Positions 30,283 to 40,195 of a stretch of 64,000 nucleotides of DNA are shown piece after piece. Position 1 is the stretch's first letter; every line of letters begins with the position of its first letter. The notes beneath the pieces are model-generated. The model was not told the origin of the DNA and ran no database searches. It saw nothing but the letters and a program-made list of their open reading frames with translations. Position numbers and translations under genes: made by a program. This stretch comes from Thermoplasmata archaeon (GTDB taxonomy: Archaea > Thermoplasmatota > Thermoplasmata > Methanomassiliicoccales > Methanomethylophilaceae): assembly GCA_015063135.1 (NCBI GenBank), contig SUTA01000011.1:1-64000 (forward strand), in the 5' to 3' direction.

Positions 30283-32094
30283 ATGCCAGGCGATGCCGAG
30301 GATGGAAAGCGCTACAGCGGTGGCGGGCGCAGCTACGGGGGCCGTAAGGGCCCCAGGAAGGACGGGAAGCCTGGCTATTCCAAGGGCCTCAGGGACGGCG
30401 ACAGGAAGCCGTACCGCAGGGATGGGGACAGGAAGCCATACGACAAGGAGAGGAAGCCCTATCCCAAGGACGGCGAGGGGAAACCCTACCGCAGGGACGG
30501 CGAGGGGAAGCCCCACGACAGGGAGAAGAGGCCCTACGACAAGGAGAGGAAGCCTTACGACAGGGACAAGAAGCCCTACCAGAGGGACGGGGACCGCCGC
30601 GCCGAGCGCGGGGGCGCCCGCCCGGTGAGCGGGGACCTAGAGAAGAGGAAGCATCCCATCCCCCAGGACCCCCAGAAGCTCCTCTACAAGGGAATCGACC
30701 TCCAGATCCAGGGCAAGACCGACATCGCCATGATAATGTTCCTCCACGGGGCCGTCATGATGAGCGAGGGTTGCTCCAAGAACGCCGAGCGCATCATCGA
30801 CGACGCCGGGAAGGAGGGCCGCGGCGACCTCAGGGGCCGCATTGCACCCGAATGCACCGACGAGGCCCTGGTGGAGTTCGACTACATCTGCATCTCCAAG
30901 GACGCGGGCTACCCGCGCCAGTTCTTCGACGAGATGTGCTCCGCCGGGAGCATCCACGCTATCTACCGCAGGATCTGCCTCGGCGAGGTCGAGGGCGACG
31001 ATCCGATTATCGACACCTTCGCGAGGGCCATGCCGCAGGATCGTGAGAAGGTCATGAAGGGCCTGGAGTACCTGGTCCGCAAGAAGGATTCCGAGTCCGC
31101 CCAGAGGCACATCGACTCCGTGAAAGAGATGGAGTCCCTCAGGCAGTATGTCAACTCCCTGTTCGTCAAGGCCACCAAGGGCAAGGACGACGCGAGGGAG
31201 GAGCTCGCCACCTACGCCGGCAGGGTCCCGGACGCCGACTTCTTCCTGGGATTCCTCGAGGCGAGGGACAGCGGGAACGGTGCCGGATGGCTGAAGGGCC
31301 AGTACCCGGAGAACGCTGACCTGATAATATCGAAGCAGGCGGAGTTCGGCATCTCCGACGACCCCTTCGGGAAGTTCCTGATCGCCAAGAACCTGCAGTC
31401 CAAGAAGGAGGAGTGGGTCCCAGCGATGATGACCGCGGCCCAGGCGGGGTCGGCGGAGGCCGTCGCCGAGCTCATGCCCCTGGCCTACAGGACGGACGTC
31501 GCCCGCGGCATCGCCCTGATGTACGCGGAGGCCGGCGACCTGGACGGGCTCATGTCCGTCTACGCCGCGGGCTACGAGGACACCTACATGCTCGACAAGT
31601 ACTGCGACGGCGACGGGGAGAGGATCCTCAGGGTCGCATACGCCCTCAGGCCCCTAGGCAGGGATCGCGAGATCGCCTGGCTCAGGAACCACGCCGGCGA
31701 GGACCAGCCCGGCAGGGAGGCCCTCATCGACAGGTCCCGGGAGGAGGAGTTCCGCTGCAAGGCCATGCTGTACGCCCTGCACGACGTGGGCGCAGACATG
31801 GAGGCCGCGGAGCTCTACTTCGAGATGGAGGGCGCCCCGGACCTCCCGTCGTTCAAATGGCTGGAGAAGCTCTGCTCCGATGATTCCGTGAAGGAGTACA
31901 TCAGGCAGCAGTACGAGGCCCGCGGGGACACCGAGACGTTCGACAAGATATTCGAGGACGACGGCTACGTCAGGAAGCACGATATGAAGCGCTCCGGCCG
32001 CGGGGGCTTCGGCAAGGGCCCCAGGCGCGACGATGACCGCCGCGGGTACCGCAGGGACGACCGCGATGGCGGGCGCAGGCCGAGGAAGTATCGA
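30283..32094 (+). CDS. Helical-repeat protein with long RKPY-repeat disordered arm
   Basis: The first 120 residues are a low-complexity arm made of variants of RKPYRRDGD and RKPYDKE, about ten times, rich in Arg, Lys, Asp, Pro and Tyr and lacking hydrophobics. Residues 125-565 form an alpha-helical repeat solenoid (LLYKGIDLQIQGKTDIAMIM) of TPR/Sel1 style, but I cannot assign a family. The C-terminus is again basic and Gly/Arg-rich (SGRGGFGKGPRRDDDRRG). Such flanks suggest RNA binding or condensate formation. The ATG 30283 is preferred to GTG 30274. It ends RRPRKY at CGA 32092-32094, 40 nt before the next gene, so it may be co-transcribed with the DUF1638-like gene. Confidence 0.65.
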
Positions 32095-32134
32095 TCCACC
32101 CAACCATTATCTGCTCCGAAGGAGAGTACCAGAC

Positions 32135-32986
32135 ATGACGCGCGGAGTGCTGGGAGTAATCATATGCCCCATGGTGGACGACAACCTGGTATACAGCCTG
32201 GGGAAGGACCCCGAGGAGAAGAACATCCTCCTGGTGAGGGACGGCAACGAGACGTCCCTCGTGGCCAAGTTCTCAAGGTACGGGATCCCGTACCGCATGG
32301 TCGAGTGGGAGGACGTCCTGTCGGGGGCCGAGCCCTTGGACCGCGACCGCTTCACCATACTCATCTACGCCACCGCCCTGGGCCTGCACTCCAGGCCGGA
32401 GGAGCTGAAATCCGTGGTGGAGGGGCTGGCGCGCGACATGCAGCCCCTGGTGGACGGAATAGGGTTCTATCTTGGCACCTGCGGGAACTACGACTGGAAC
32501 ATCCCGAAGTGGTGCAGGGAGAACGGCATGAAGCCCTCCGCCATGTTCGTGGACGAGTGCGGGAACCTCTGCCATGACTGCGTCGGCGTTAACATCGCCG
32601 GCGGACCGAAGTACAAGGAGATGCAGAAGGCCTACTGCGCACATCTCTACGTATTCCCGGCCATGGCCACCAACTTCGACGAGTTCATGGAGGCCGACCA
32701 GGCCGAGGCCGCAGCGACGCAGGCGAGCCTCACCGACGAGATGAGGGAGGCCCTGGGGATAGAACCCGGAAAGGACGGCTACCTCAGGTGGTTGCTGTCG
32801 CTCGGGGGCTACGAGCACATCCTGAGGATCGATACGGGCATCGGGGACCAGGAGGAGTACGAGAAGTGCCTCCTGGAAGTCGCCGAGAGGACGCATCTGA
32901 AGATCAGGAGCCCCTCGGAGGAGTGGGCGTCCATGCAGCCCACCGACGACCTGTACGCCGAATGTAAGTCGTTCCTGTCGCAGCGA
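32135..32986 (+). CDS. DUF1638-like protein
   Basis: This is a 283-residue soluble protein with several Cys residues in GFYLGTCGNYDW, VDECGNLCHDCVG and YCAHLYVFPAM. That pattern resembles DUF1638, which in methanogens is often encoded with methylamine or methanol methyltransferase genes, but none is nearby here. The function is unknown; metal or corrinoid chemistry is a guess from the Cys residues. The ATG 32135 has GGAGAG 10 nt upstream. It ends AECKSFLSQ at CGA 32984-32986. The standard frame would run antisense through the next gene and fuse to an HMA protein. Confidence 0.5.
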
Positions 32987-32992
32987 GCAGCA

Positions 32993-33229
32993 TCGGTTGA
33001 TCTGCCACTGCTTGAGGTTGAACGTGCAGTACTGCACCTTCGCCGAGACGATGGTGCCGTTCTTGTAGAGCCTCTCCAGCATCGGTTTCAGGAGGTCCAG
33101 GTGCTCCCTGTACATGGCCTGGTCCCTGAACTCGTCAGGGCGGAGCTTCTTCACGATGGCGCGGGTGCAGATCATCGGGTTCTCCCTGATCGTTGCGAGC
33201 AGCTCTTCCTCGGTAATAGGTGTGACCAT
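32993..33229 (-). CDS. Small winged-helix-like protein
   Basis: The frame from ATG 33229 gives 78 residues: ITEEELLATIRENPMICTRA and then LDLLKPMLERLYKNGTIVSA, followed by a beta-like KVQYCTFNLKQWQIN. This looks like a helix-turn-helix/winged-helix fold, possibly a DNA-binding protein or a small RNA-polymerase-associated factor. It ends at CGA 32995-32993, six bases from the facing CGA of the DUF1638-like gene. Another in-frame CGA follows four codons later. In the standard code the frame would run over 300 residues antisense to that gene, which is implausible. Confidence 0.55.
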
Positions 33230-33311
33230 GGCCTATGGACCCCATCGGGAGGGCATAAAGATAACCCGGGATACCTGGGAAGACTGTCATCCAGCCAGTT
33301 TTTGCTGGCAA

Positions 33312-33321
33312 TATGTTTATC
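33312..33321 (+). promoter_or_regulatory. TATA box of the HMA gene
   Basis: TATGTTTATC is centred about 27 nt before ATG 33344, placing the transcription start at or next to the start codon. Confidence 0.4.
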
Positions 33322-33343
33322 CCCGTTCTGCCATCGACGGGGT

Positions 33344-33565
33344 ATGCGCATGGTTTTCTTCGTTTCCGGCCTGACCTGCCAGGAGTGCGGCGAGAAGCTC
33401 GAGTCCCACATCCAGAGGCAGCCCGGCGTGAACGCGGCCGCCCTGCTGGTGACCGGGAAGCTGATCATAGAATGCGAGGACGCCTACGCCGAGGCGATCG
33501 AGGCGGATGTCATGGCCTCGGCGCCGAAGGCCCAGGGGGATGTGAGGGTGAAACGCGTACAGTGA
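33344..33565 (+). CDS. HMA-like metal-binding protein
   Basis: The 73-residue protein begins MRMVFFVSGLTCQECGEKLE, with a CxxC metal site in the loop of a ferredoxin-like fold, and continues HIQRQPGVNAAALLVTGKL, the usual beta-alpha-beta order of heavy-metal-associated domains. It may be a copper chaperone; no partner ATPase is in the window. A TATA box 27 nt upstream suggests a leaderless mRNA. ATG 33350 is an alternative start. It ends TGA. Confidence 0.65.
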   Translation: MRMVFFVSGLTCQECGEKLESHIQRQPGVNAAALLVTGKLIIECEDAYAEAIEADVMASAPKAQGDVRVKRVQ

Positions 33566-33657
33566 CCCATCCTTGCCGAATATTATGGTATGTTAAATTG
33601 GACAATACATCCAAAAATTAAATACGGACCAGCATCATCCGAAATGTAGGTGCGCAT

Positions 33658-34455
33658 ATGAAATTCGACAAAGTCCTTGTTCCCATAGACGGAAGCGCCA
33701 TGTCCGAGATAGCGGTGGACCTCGCGGTGCATTCTGCTGGTACATTCGCGACCCACCTAACATTCCTATACGTTGTTGACACATCCGCGGCCAGGAAATT
33801 CGGTGAGGTCGATGGCGACTCCGCCATCTTGTTCTCTAAGGCTGCCGGCAAGCTGGCCCTGGAATCTGCAGCCAAGATGGCTGAAGACGCTGGCATCCCC
33901 TACGAGACGGTTATGAAGATGGGCATCCCCTGGGAGGTCATCAGCGAGGCCACCAAGGAGCATGATATGGCCATCATGGGCATCACCGGCAAGTCCGGGG
34001 TCGTGGCCGGGCGCATCGGGAGGACAGCGGCGGCAGTGATCGAGAATGCCTATTGCCCCGTGCTGACCCTTAAATCCGGGTCCAGCAAGATAGACAGCAT
34101 CCTCCTGCCGGTGGCCAATAAGAACGAGGCCGCTATCGACGTGGCCATCGAGACCGCCAAGCGCATCAACGGGTCCATAACCGTCCTGTCCGTCAGGGAC
34201 AGGGAGAACCCCGCCAGCGAGGATACCGCGAGGGAGATCGTCGCCAGGATCCAGGCCGAGGGCCTGGAGGGGAAGTTCGAGCTCGTCGAGGGCAGCGTGG
34301 TCGATTCCGTCGTGACGAGGTCCGGGAAGTACGACCTCATCATCATGGGGACCCATGGCCGCAAGGGCCTGAAGAAGATCCTCAACGGTAGCGTGGCCGA
34401 GCGCGTCGTCACCAACGCGTCCTGCCCTGTGACCATCGTCAGGCAGCACGATCGA
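33658..34455 (+). CDS. Tandem universal stress protein (UspA) domains
   Basis: This 265-residue protein has two Usp folds. The first starts MKFDKVLVPIDGSAMSEIAV and ends MGITGKSGVVAGRIGRTAAAV. The second starts KIDSILLPVANKNEAAIDVA and ends with the ATP-binding signature IMGTHGRKGLKKILNGSVAE. The second domain therefore probably binds ATP. A TATA-like AATTAAATAC near 33620 and GGTGCGC before ATG 33658 form the start. The protein ends CPVTIVRQHD at CGA 34453-34455. The standard code adds FQE and stops at TAG, a codon probably read as pyrrolysine here. Confidence 0.88.
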
Positions 34456-34461
34456 TTTCAA

Positions 34462-34492
34462 GAATAGGGATAGGGGACACCCTATCCTATTC
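34462..34492. terminator. Long hairpin between convergent genes
   Basis: GAATAGGGATAGGGG pairs with CCCTATCCTATTC with a single bulged G and a small loop. It starts 6 nt after the CGA of the Usp gene and lies about 25 nt beyond the CGA of the AMP phosphorylase gene. Confidence 0.65.
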
Positions 34493-34516
34493 TGTTCTCC
34501 ATCCATGGGGCCGGTT

Positions 34517-36073
34517 TCGGCTCCTGAAGCGTATCAGGTCCAGCATCTCCTTCGTGGGGATGCGGGCGATCACCATCGGCCCCTGCCCTATGCCGCAGGC
34601 GGACTCCGACACGAGCATCGGGCGGCGGGACCTGGCCGATTCCACGGCGCGGTCCAGCTTCGCCTGGCTCTCCGCGTAAATCGTGAACAGGGTGTCCCCC
34701 TCGGAGACCTCGTCGCCGGCCTTGTGATGGAAGTAGACCCCTGCGCCGTCGTCCGACGGGGCGCCCGCCGCCTTAGCGACCGCCACGATGCTGGAGCTGT
34801 CTATGTATTGGACGGTCCCGTTCCTCTTGGCATGGACGTCCTTGGAGAACTCTCCGGGCACGAGGTCAGCCGACTTCAGGTCGCGGCGGCCGCCCTGGGC
34901 CTCCACTATGTCCAGGAATCTCTCGTGGGCCTTGCCGGATTCCAGGACCTCCATGGCCTTGGACCGCCCGTCCTCTGCCCCCGCCATCTCGAGGATGATC
35001 CCGGCCATGCCGCAGGCCTTGTCGACCACGTCGCGGTCCCCCTTGCCGGCCTCCAGTATGCCGATGCACTCCCTGGCTTCGAGGATGGGGCCTATGGCGC
35101 GCCCGATGGCCTGGTCGGCCCTGGTTATGGCGCATTCCACGTGGATCCCCAGCAGGGACCCGAGGCCTATCATCGAGTTGGCCAGGGACTCCGCCGCCTT
35201 CAGGTCCGGCACCTTGGCGTCCTTCCCCATGGGGAAGTCCATCAGCAGGTGGGTGGTCCCGATGGCGACCTTCTTGCTCATGATCGAGGCCATCATGGTC
35301 GGCCTCGGGTCTATGCCCATGGGCCGTTCGGCCTGGATTATCCTGTTGCCGACGGGGGCGTAGTCCTCGTTCCCGCAGGCGAAGACCCCCTTGCATCTGC
35401 GGATGGCGTCGATGAGGGATTCCGTGTCCATCTCGACGTTGCAGAACGTATCGACGAAATCCGACGTCCCGCAGGCGCTGCTGACGGCCCTGGATGACAG
35501 CTTGGGGATGGTGAGCCCCTCCGCGGCGACTATGGAGACCACGATCGGGGTGATCTTGTTCCCCGGCACCCCTCCGAGGCTGTGGAAGTCGAAGACCGGG
35601 CGGACCCCCAGATGGACGGTCTCTCCGGTGGCGGCCATGGCCCTGGTGAGGTGGGCCACCTCGGCGAGGTCCGAGTTGTTGACGTTGAAGGCGGAGACGA
35701 AGGCGAGGATCTCCTTCTCGGAGAGGTCCCCCGTCATTATGTCGTTGACTATGGAGCTGATCGCCTCGGAGTCGAGGGTCTCCCCGTCTATCTTCCTGCG
35801 TATCGATCTCGCGGATTCCGGCATGGGGGCGAACGTAACATCCACCAGGGAGCCGTCATCGGCGCCGCATTTGGACATGGTGAGGCTGCCCATCATCACC
35901 GTCCCCTTGACGACGTGGGTCTCGCTTATGACCACTGAAGCCGTGGCCGAGGAGATGCCGGTGATGTGCACCCTGTCCATCGGGCTCACTCCCATCGCGA
36001 GGCAGTCGCTGACGTTCAGCATGACGGTGTGCTCGGACATGGAGACGTCGGTGGAGATTACCGTTAGCTTCAT
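34517..36073 (-). CDS. deoA: AMP phosphorylase
   Basis: The 518-residue enzyme matches the archaeal AMP phosphorylase / thymidine phosphorylase family: an N-terminal beta domain, then DIMTGDLSEKEILAFVSAF, the phosphate-binding FDFHSLGGVPGNKITPIVV, SSRAVSSACGTSDFVDTF and LMDFPMGKDAKV. It converts nucleoside 5'-monophosphates plus phosphate to ribose 1,5-bisphosphate and base, feeding the type III RubisCO nucleotide pathway (established for the archaeal family). No RubisCO gene is in the window. It ends LDLIRFRS at CGA 34519-34517, convergent with the Usp gene; the standard reading adds NRPHGWRTE and stops at TAG. Confidence 0.93.
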
Positions 36074-36277
36074 GCAATCCGTATCTTTGGGGGCGGTTTA
36101 ATATGTGTCGGGGCGCCAGATCGCGGTCGGATGCGGACTATTCAGTCGATCTGGCTGAGCCCGTCCTTTCTTCGGCAGGTATCCGTCCGCCACGGCATCC
36201 ATCCGGAGGGTTCTCCAGCACGATGATTCTCCGAGCAAAGTTAGAAATGTATTTTTCGTCGATTCGAATCCGATAGT

Positions 36278-36772
36278 ATGCAGCCGCTCATGGAGAAGAA
36301 CCACATGTCGAGGGAGGAGGCGGAGGCCCTCCTGGCCAGGAACGGGGAGGGGGTGCTCTCCACCAACGGAGGGGACGGCTATCCTTACGGGACGCCGGTC
36401 AACTACATCCTCATGGATGGCGCCGTGTACTTCCACGGGCGCCCGGCGGGGGAGAAGGTTGACAACATGGCCAGGGACCCGAAGGTGTGCCTTACCGTGA
36501 CCGAGTCCGGGGGCTTCGAGATCACCGGGGACAAGGCCTGCAATGCGACCACCGTGTACGAGTCCGTCATAGTCCGCGGGAGAGCGGCCCCGATAGAGTC
36601 GGACGAGGAGAAGGCAAGGGTCCTGAGGGCCCTGGCGGAGAGGCTGGTGCCGGAGAAGAGGGGCGCCGAGATGCCCATGGCCAGCGTGATGCGCACAGCG
36701 GTGTACAGGATCGACATCGATTCCATCACCGGCAAGTACCGCAGGCCCATGGCCGGCCACAGGGTTGTCCGA
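36278..36772 (+). CDS. Pyridoxamine 5'-phosphate oxidase-like flavin-binding protein
   Basis: The 164-residue protein shows the NimA-like FMN-binding split barrel: SREEAEALLARNGEGVLSTN, GYPYGTPVNYILMDGAVYFH, GRPAGEKVDNMARDPKVCLT and a C-terminal ALAERLVPEKRG. Such proteins bind FMN or F420-like cofactors, and NimA reduces nitroimidazoles. It ends PMAGHRVV at CGA 36770-36772, one base from the CGA end of the convergent MFS gene. The standard frame would add 15 residues antisense to that gene. Confidence 0.8.
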
Positions 36773-36786
36773 ATCGGCTGGATTCG
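36770..36786. terminator. Hairpin containing both convergent CGA stops
   Basis: CGAATC (36770-36775), loop GGCTG, GATTCG (36781-36786). CGA 36770-36772 ends the plus gene, and TCG 36774-36776 is the complement of the CGA that ends the minus gene. Confidence 0.55.
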
Positions 36787-37991
36787 TGGAGGCCCTTCAG
36801 GTCCATCCCGGTGGCCCTGAAGACAGCCAGCATCGCCGTGAAAAGCAAAGTGGCAGAGGTTATCAGCACGCCTATCCCGAACGCGAAGTTGGGCCATGGC
36901 AGCGTGGAGACGAACATCCCGATGCATCCTATCGTGAAGAACATGAAGTTGATGACGGAGGCCACCGCCCCGTTGTCGCCGTCATGGCTGGCCATGAGCA
37001 CGCCCATCCCCCAGGGGCGGATGGTCATCGACGCGCACATGGATATCGTGAACGCCAGCATGAAAAGCTCCCAGCGGCTCTGACCGACCGTCATCATCAG
37101 GACTGCGGCCACCGCGCCTATGGCCGGGAAGATCAGGATCTTCCGCATGTTCACCATTCCCCTGGTCAGCCTGTTTATCACGATCATCCCGACGGTGCCG
37201 AGCAGCAGGGTGGCCCCCAGCAGCACGGAGTACATGGTCTGGGACACCTCGAACATGTCCTCGTAGATGTACGAGGAGACGGATAGGTAGCCCATGAAGG
37301 GCAGGTTGAACAGTGCCAGCATGATCGCCATCATGAAGAAGCTCCTGTTCCCGATGAGCGACCTCAGGCCCTTGGTGACCTCCGACAGCCCGGAGGAGGA
37401 CCTCTGGCCCTCGGGGAGGGTCTCGGTCATGAGAAGGGCCATGACCATGGCGATCCCGGCGATTACAGCCGGGGCGAAGAACGTCTCCCTCCAGCTCCAT
37501 GCGTTGATCAGCGCTGCGCCGATGAGCGGGGACAGTATCGGTCCGAGGACCCCGATTATGGCATTGAAGTTGAGGATCTTGACCCTCTCCTCGCCCTCGT
37601 AGGAGTCCTTGACCAGGGCCACGGAGACGGTGATGGCCGCACCGGAGCCGATCGCCTGCAGTATCCTCAGGGCTATGAATGAGTAGACATCGTCCACCAG
37701 GCCGCACAGGATGGTGGTGACTATGTATTCGGCCAGGAAGGCCAGAAGCGGCCCCTTCCTGCCGTAGCGGTCGATGACCGGCCCCATGACCAGGATGGCC
37801 ACCGCCATCGACAGCATGAACCCGTACATCGAGATGTTGAAGACGGCGGAATCGGTGCCGAACTCCTCAACGACCTGCGGCAGCGCAGGCAGGAACATGT
37901 CCGTGGATATGGGGCCGAAGGACCCCAGCAGCAGGATGAGCAGCAGGAAGCTGCCCCTGCCGAGAACCCTCTGCCCATCCATCTTAGCCAT
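36774..37991 (-). CDS. Bcr/CflA-type MFS drug transporter
   Basis: This 405-residue, 12-helix protein has the Bcr/CflA opening LGSFGPISTDMFLPALPQVV and the MFS motif GPVIDRYGRKGPLLAF. It probably exports drugs or metabolites. It is the last gene of a three-gene minus-strand operon behind TauE/SafE and DUF1634. A GGGGGTG stretch 4 nt before ATG 37991 can act as ribosome site. It ends MDLKGLHESS at CGA 36776-36774. The standard reading would extend 16 residues into the PNPOx-like gene. Confidence 0.85.
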
Positions 37992-38004
37992 CGCGCACCC
38001 CCGT

Positions 38005-38265
38005 TCGCATCAGCGAGTACGCGACCCTCGCCAGGACGATGGCGATGAGGACGACCGCTACCGCAGCCCACTTCATGTCTCTCTCGTACAGCAGCGCCAC
38101 CAGCGATGCCCCCAGCCCGATGAGCGGCGATGCGATCATCAGGCCCAGGCCGAGGTACATGGCATCCTGCCAGTCCGCCAGCAGGCCGATCACCAGGGCT
38201 GCCAGCCCGGCGCACATGCTGGCGCGTATCGCATTCGCGGTCCACTTGTTGAGGATCCTGCTCAT
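38005..38265 (-). CDS. DUF1634 membrane protein
   Basis: Starting at ATG 38265, which overlaps the TGA of the upstream TauE gene (ATGA), this is an 86-residue protein with three helices: CAGLAALVIGLLADW, YLGLGLMIASPLIGLGASLV and WAAVAVVLIAIVLARVAYSL. DUF1634 proteins are regularly encoded next to TauE/SafE exporters, as here, and may be a small subunit. An in-frame CGA at 38007-38005 ends it at AYSLM, 13 nt before the next ATG. In the standard code the frame goes on as RTGVRDG to TAA 37986-37984, overlapping the MFS start. Confidence 0.75.
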
Positions 38266-39083
38266 AGGATCCCCCCCGCCTGCAGCAGAATGATCGCGGC
38301 TATGAAGAACAGCAGCACCCCGAAGTACTTCTTCAGGTGCCTGGCGTTCAGCCTCCTGGCGACCAGTACCCCGAGCATCGACCCAGCGAACGCCCCGATT
38401 GCGATCCCGGCGGCGTAGTCGAAGTCCACCACGCCGTCCATGATGTAGACCACCGCTCCGGTGAGGGCGGTGATGCCGATCATGTAGCTGCTGGTGGCCG
38501 TGGCTACCTTGATGGGGACCTTCATGTACAGGTTCATCAGCGGGACCTTGATGGTCCCGCCCCCGACGCCGGTCATCGAGGATATCATGCCGGCCCCGAT
38601 GCACATCGGGACGGAACCGACGGGGTGCTCCACGCTGTAGTGGCGCTCCTTACCGTCGTCGTCGGTGTAGGAGAAGTCGAACATGCCGCCCCTCTTCTCG
38701 GACTCCTCTATCTCCTTCTGCTTGTTGGTGGCCATGCGGAACCCGCTCATCACCAGCACCGCGGCGAATATGACCAGGAGGATGGTGTCGTCCAGGTACA
38801 CAGCGAGCGCCGCGCCTATCACCGCCCCTATCGCCGTGGCTATCTCCAGGAAGAGGCCCAGGCGGATGTTGGCGTGGCCCGAGTCGATCTGCATCGCCGA
38901 TGCCCCAGCGGAGCCGGCGATGATGCCTATGAGCGACGTAGCCGCCGCCACGGAGGGCGGGAGCCCGAACACGAGAAGCAGGACGGGGACGAACACGATG
39001 CCCCCTCCCAGCCCGAATATCCCGCCAAGCAGGCCTGCGGCTATCCCCAGCGCGATGAGGCCTGCTATTATGACGGGGTCCAT
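38262..39083 (-). CDS. TauE/SafE family sulfite or organic anion exporter
   Basis: The 273-residue protein has eight hydrophobic segments and both TauE/SafE signatures: GLLGGIFGLGGGIVFVPVLL near the N-terminus and SSMTGVGGGTIKVPLMN in the middle. A soluble loop of about 40 residues with EIEESEKRGGMFDFSYTDDD separates the halves. The family exports sulfite, sulfoacetate or related anions. A minus-strand TATA box (plus-strand 39101-39113) is 25 nt before ATG 39083. The first gene of the TauE-DUF1634-MFS operon; TGA stop. Confidence 0.88.
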   Translation of the reverse strand: MDPVIIAGLIALGIAAGLLGGIFGLGGGIVFVPVLLLVFGLPPSVAAATSLIGIIAGSAGASAMQIDSGHANIRLGLFLEIATAIGAVIGAALAVYLDDTILLVIFAAVLVMSGFRMATNKQKEIEESEKRGGMFDFSYTDDDGKERHYSVEHPVGSVPMCIGAGMISSMTGVGGGTIKVPLMNLYMKVPIKVATATSSYMIGITALTGAVVYIMDGVVDFDYAAGIAIGAFAGSMLGVLVARRLNARHLKKYFGVLLFFIAAIILLQAGGIL

Positions 39084-39180
39084 GCCTCCCTCTATCGCAT
39101 GCCTTTATAAGTGTATTCGGCACGATGCGGTATTACGGGCCCATTAATACCGTTAAATACGCAGGTTCCCATGCCCATGC

Positions 39181-39636
39181 ATGAAACTTGCGGAGGCGCT
39201 GATGGAGAGGTCCGACCTCAAAGCGAGGATCGCGCAGCTATCGAGCAGGCTCAATCGCAATTCCCGCGTTTACGAGGGCGATGAGCCGCATGAGGACCCC
39301 AAGAAGATGCTGAAGGACCTCAATGTGATGATAGCCAGGTACGAGGAACTGGTCTCCATGATCAATACCGCGAACGCCACCACCGTCACCTCGACCGGGG
39401 AGACGCTGGCCCGGCTGATCGCCAGGCGCGATTCCCTCATGATGAAGGAGAAGGCGATCAAGGACCTGATCGACAGCGCCACCGAGCAGGATTACGATTA
39501 CAGCAACGACAAGCCGAAACACGTCCCCACGGTGGACGTGCGCTCCCTGAGGAGGGAGGCCGATGCGCTCGCCAAGACGATCCGCGAGACCGATGCTGTG
39601 ATCCAATCGACCAACTGGAGCACCGAATTGGAGTGA
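39181..39636 (+). CDS. DIP1984 family protein
   Basis: The 151-residue helical protein has the DIP1984 family pattern: MKLAEALMERSDLKARIAQL, SSRLNRNSRVYEGDEP and IARYEELVSMINTANATT. It is mostly coiled coil, and no biochemical role is established. A TATA-like GTTAAATAC centred 25 nt before ATG 39181 makes the mRNA leaderless. The stop is TGA. The following 286 nt (39637-39922) show no gene, only a TATA-like GTTTATAT about 40 nt before gatC. Confidence 0.8.
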   Translation: MKLAEALMERSDLKARIAQLSSRLNRNSRVYEGDEPHEDPKKMLKDLNVMIARYEELVSMINTANATTVTSTGETLARLIARRDSLMMKEKAIKDLIDSATEQDYDYSNDKPKHVPTVDVRSLRREADALAKTIRETDAVIQSTNWSTELE

Positions 39637-39922
39637 GAGGGCTCAGGGTAGTCCGGACGGAGCGGATGTGAACTCGGCGACGGAGTCTAAACGTCGCACT
39701 GATGTTGTCCCAGAGGGCTACGGACCCAACCATCGTTACGCCCCTATCGGCATCGTCACATGTCATCGTTAGAGCTGACAGACACAACCGTGCATCGGCC
39801 GTTCGGATGAGGGCGGGGAAGGGGCGACCCTCTCACCATCCAACCGGATTCAGGGCCCATCGGCCCTTTCTCGCGCGTATATGTTTATATGGAACGCGCC
39901 AATCCCGCCCACGGGTCTGCAA

Positions 39923-40195
39923 ATGGACAGAGCTACGGTCGAGAGGGTGGCGCGCGCCGCCCACATAACCCTGACGGAAGAGGAGCTGGAGAGATACAGC
40001 AGGGACCTCGAGGAGATCCTAACTTACTTCGAGCTCCTGGACGATGCTCCCGAGAACGCGGAGCGCGGTATAAACCCCATCGAGATAGCCGATGTGCTGA
40101 GGGACGACGAGCCCCGCATGGACATCGACCCCGATGTGCTCCTGAGGGACATGAACACCTACGAGGGATATGTCAGGGGGCCGAGGCTGTCATGA
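39923..40195 (+). CDS. gatC: Asp/Glu-tRNA amidotransferase subunit C
   Basis: The 90-residue protein starts MDRATVERVARAAHITLTEE and continues RYSRDLEEILTYFELLDDA, the helical GatC fold that wraps around GatA. It ends GPRLS with TGA inside the ATG of gatA (ATGA overlap), so gatC-gatA-gatB are translationally coupled. The frame is open further upstream, but homology begins at ATG 39923. Confidence 0.9.
   Translation: MDRATVERVARAAHITLTEEELERYSRDLEEILTYFELLDDAPENAERGINPIEIADVLRDDEPRMDIDPDVLLRDMNTYEGYVRGPRLS

Noticed and set aside
32033-33565. Apparent fusion of DUF1638-like and HMA proteins
   Set aside because: The middle 115 codons run antisense through a convergent gene and show no homology. 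The HMA gene has its own TATA box, and a CGA lies at the natural end of the first protein.
39637-39922. Possible gene in the gap before gatC
   Set aside because: Frames here are short, show no homology and lack start signals; only a TATA-like GTTTATAT near 39880 is credible.
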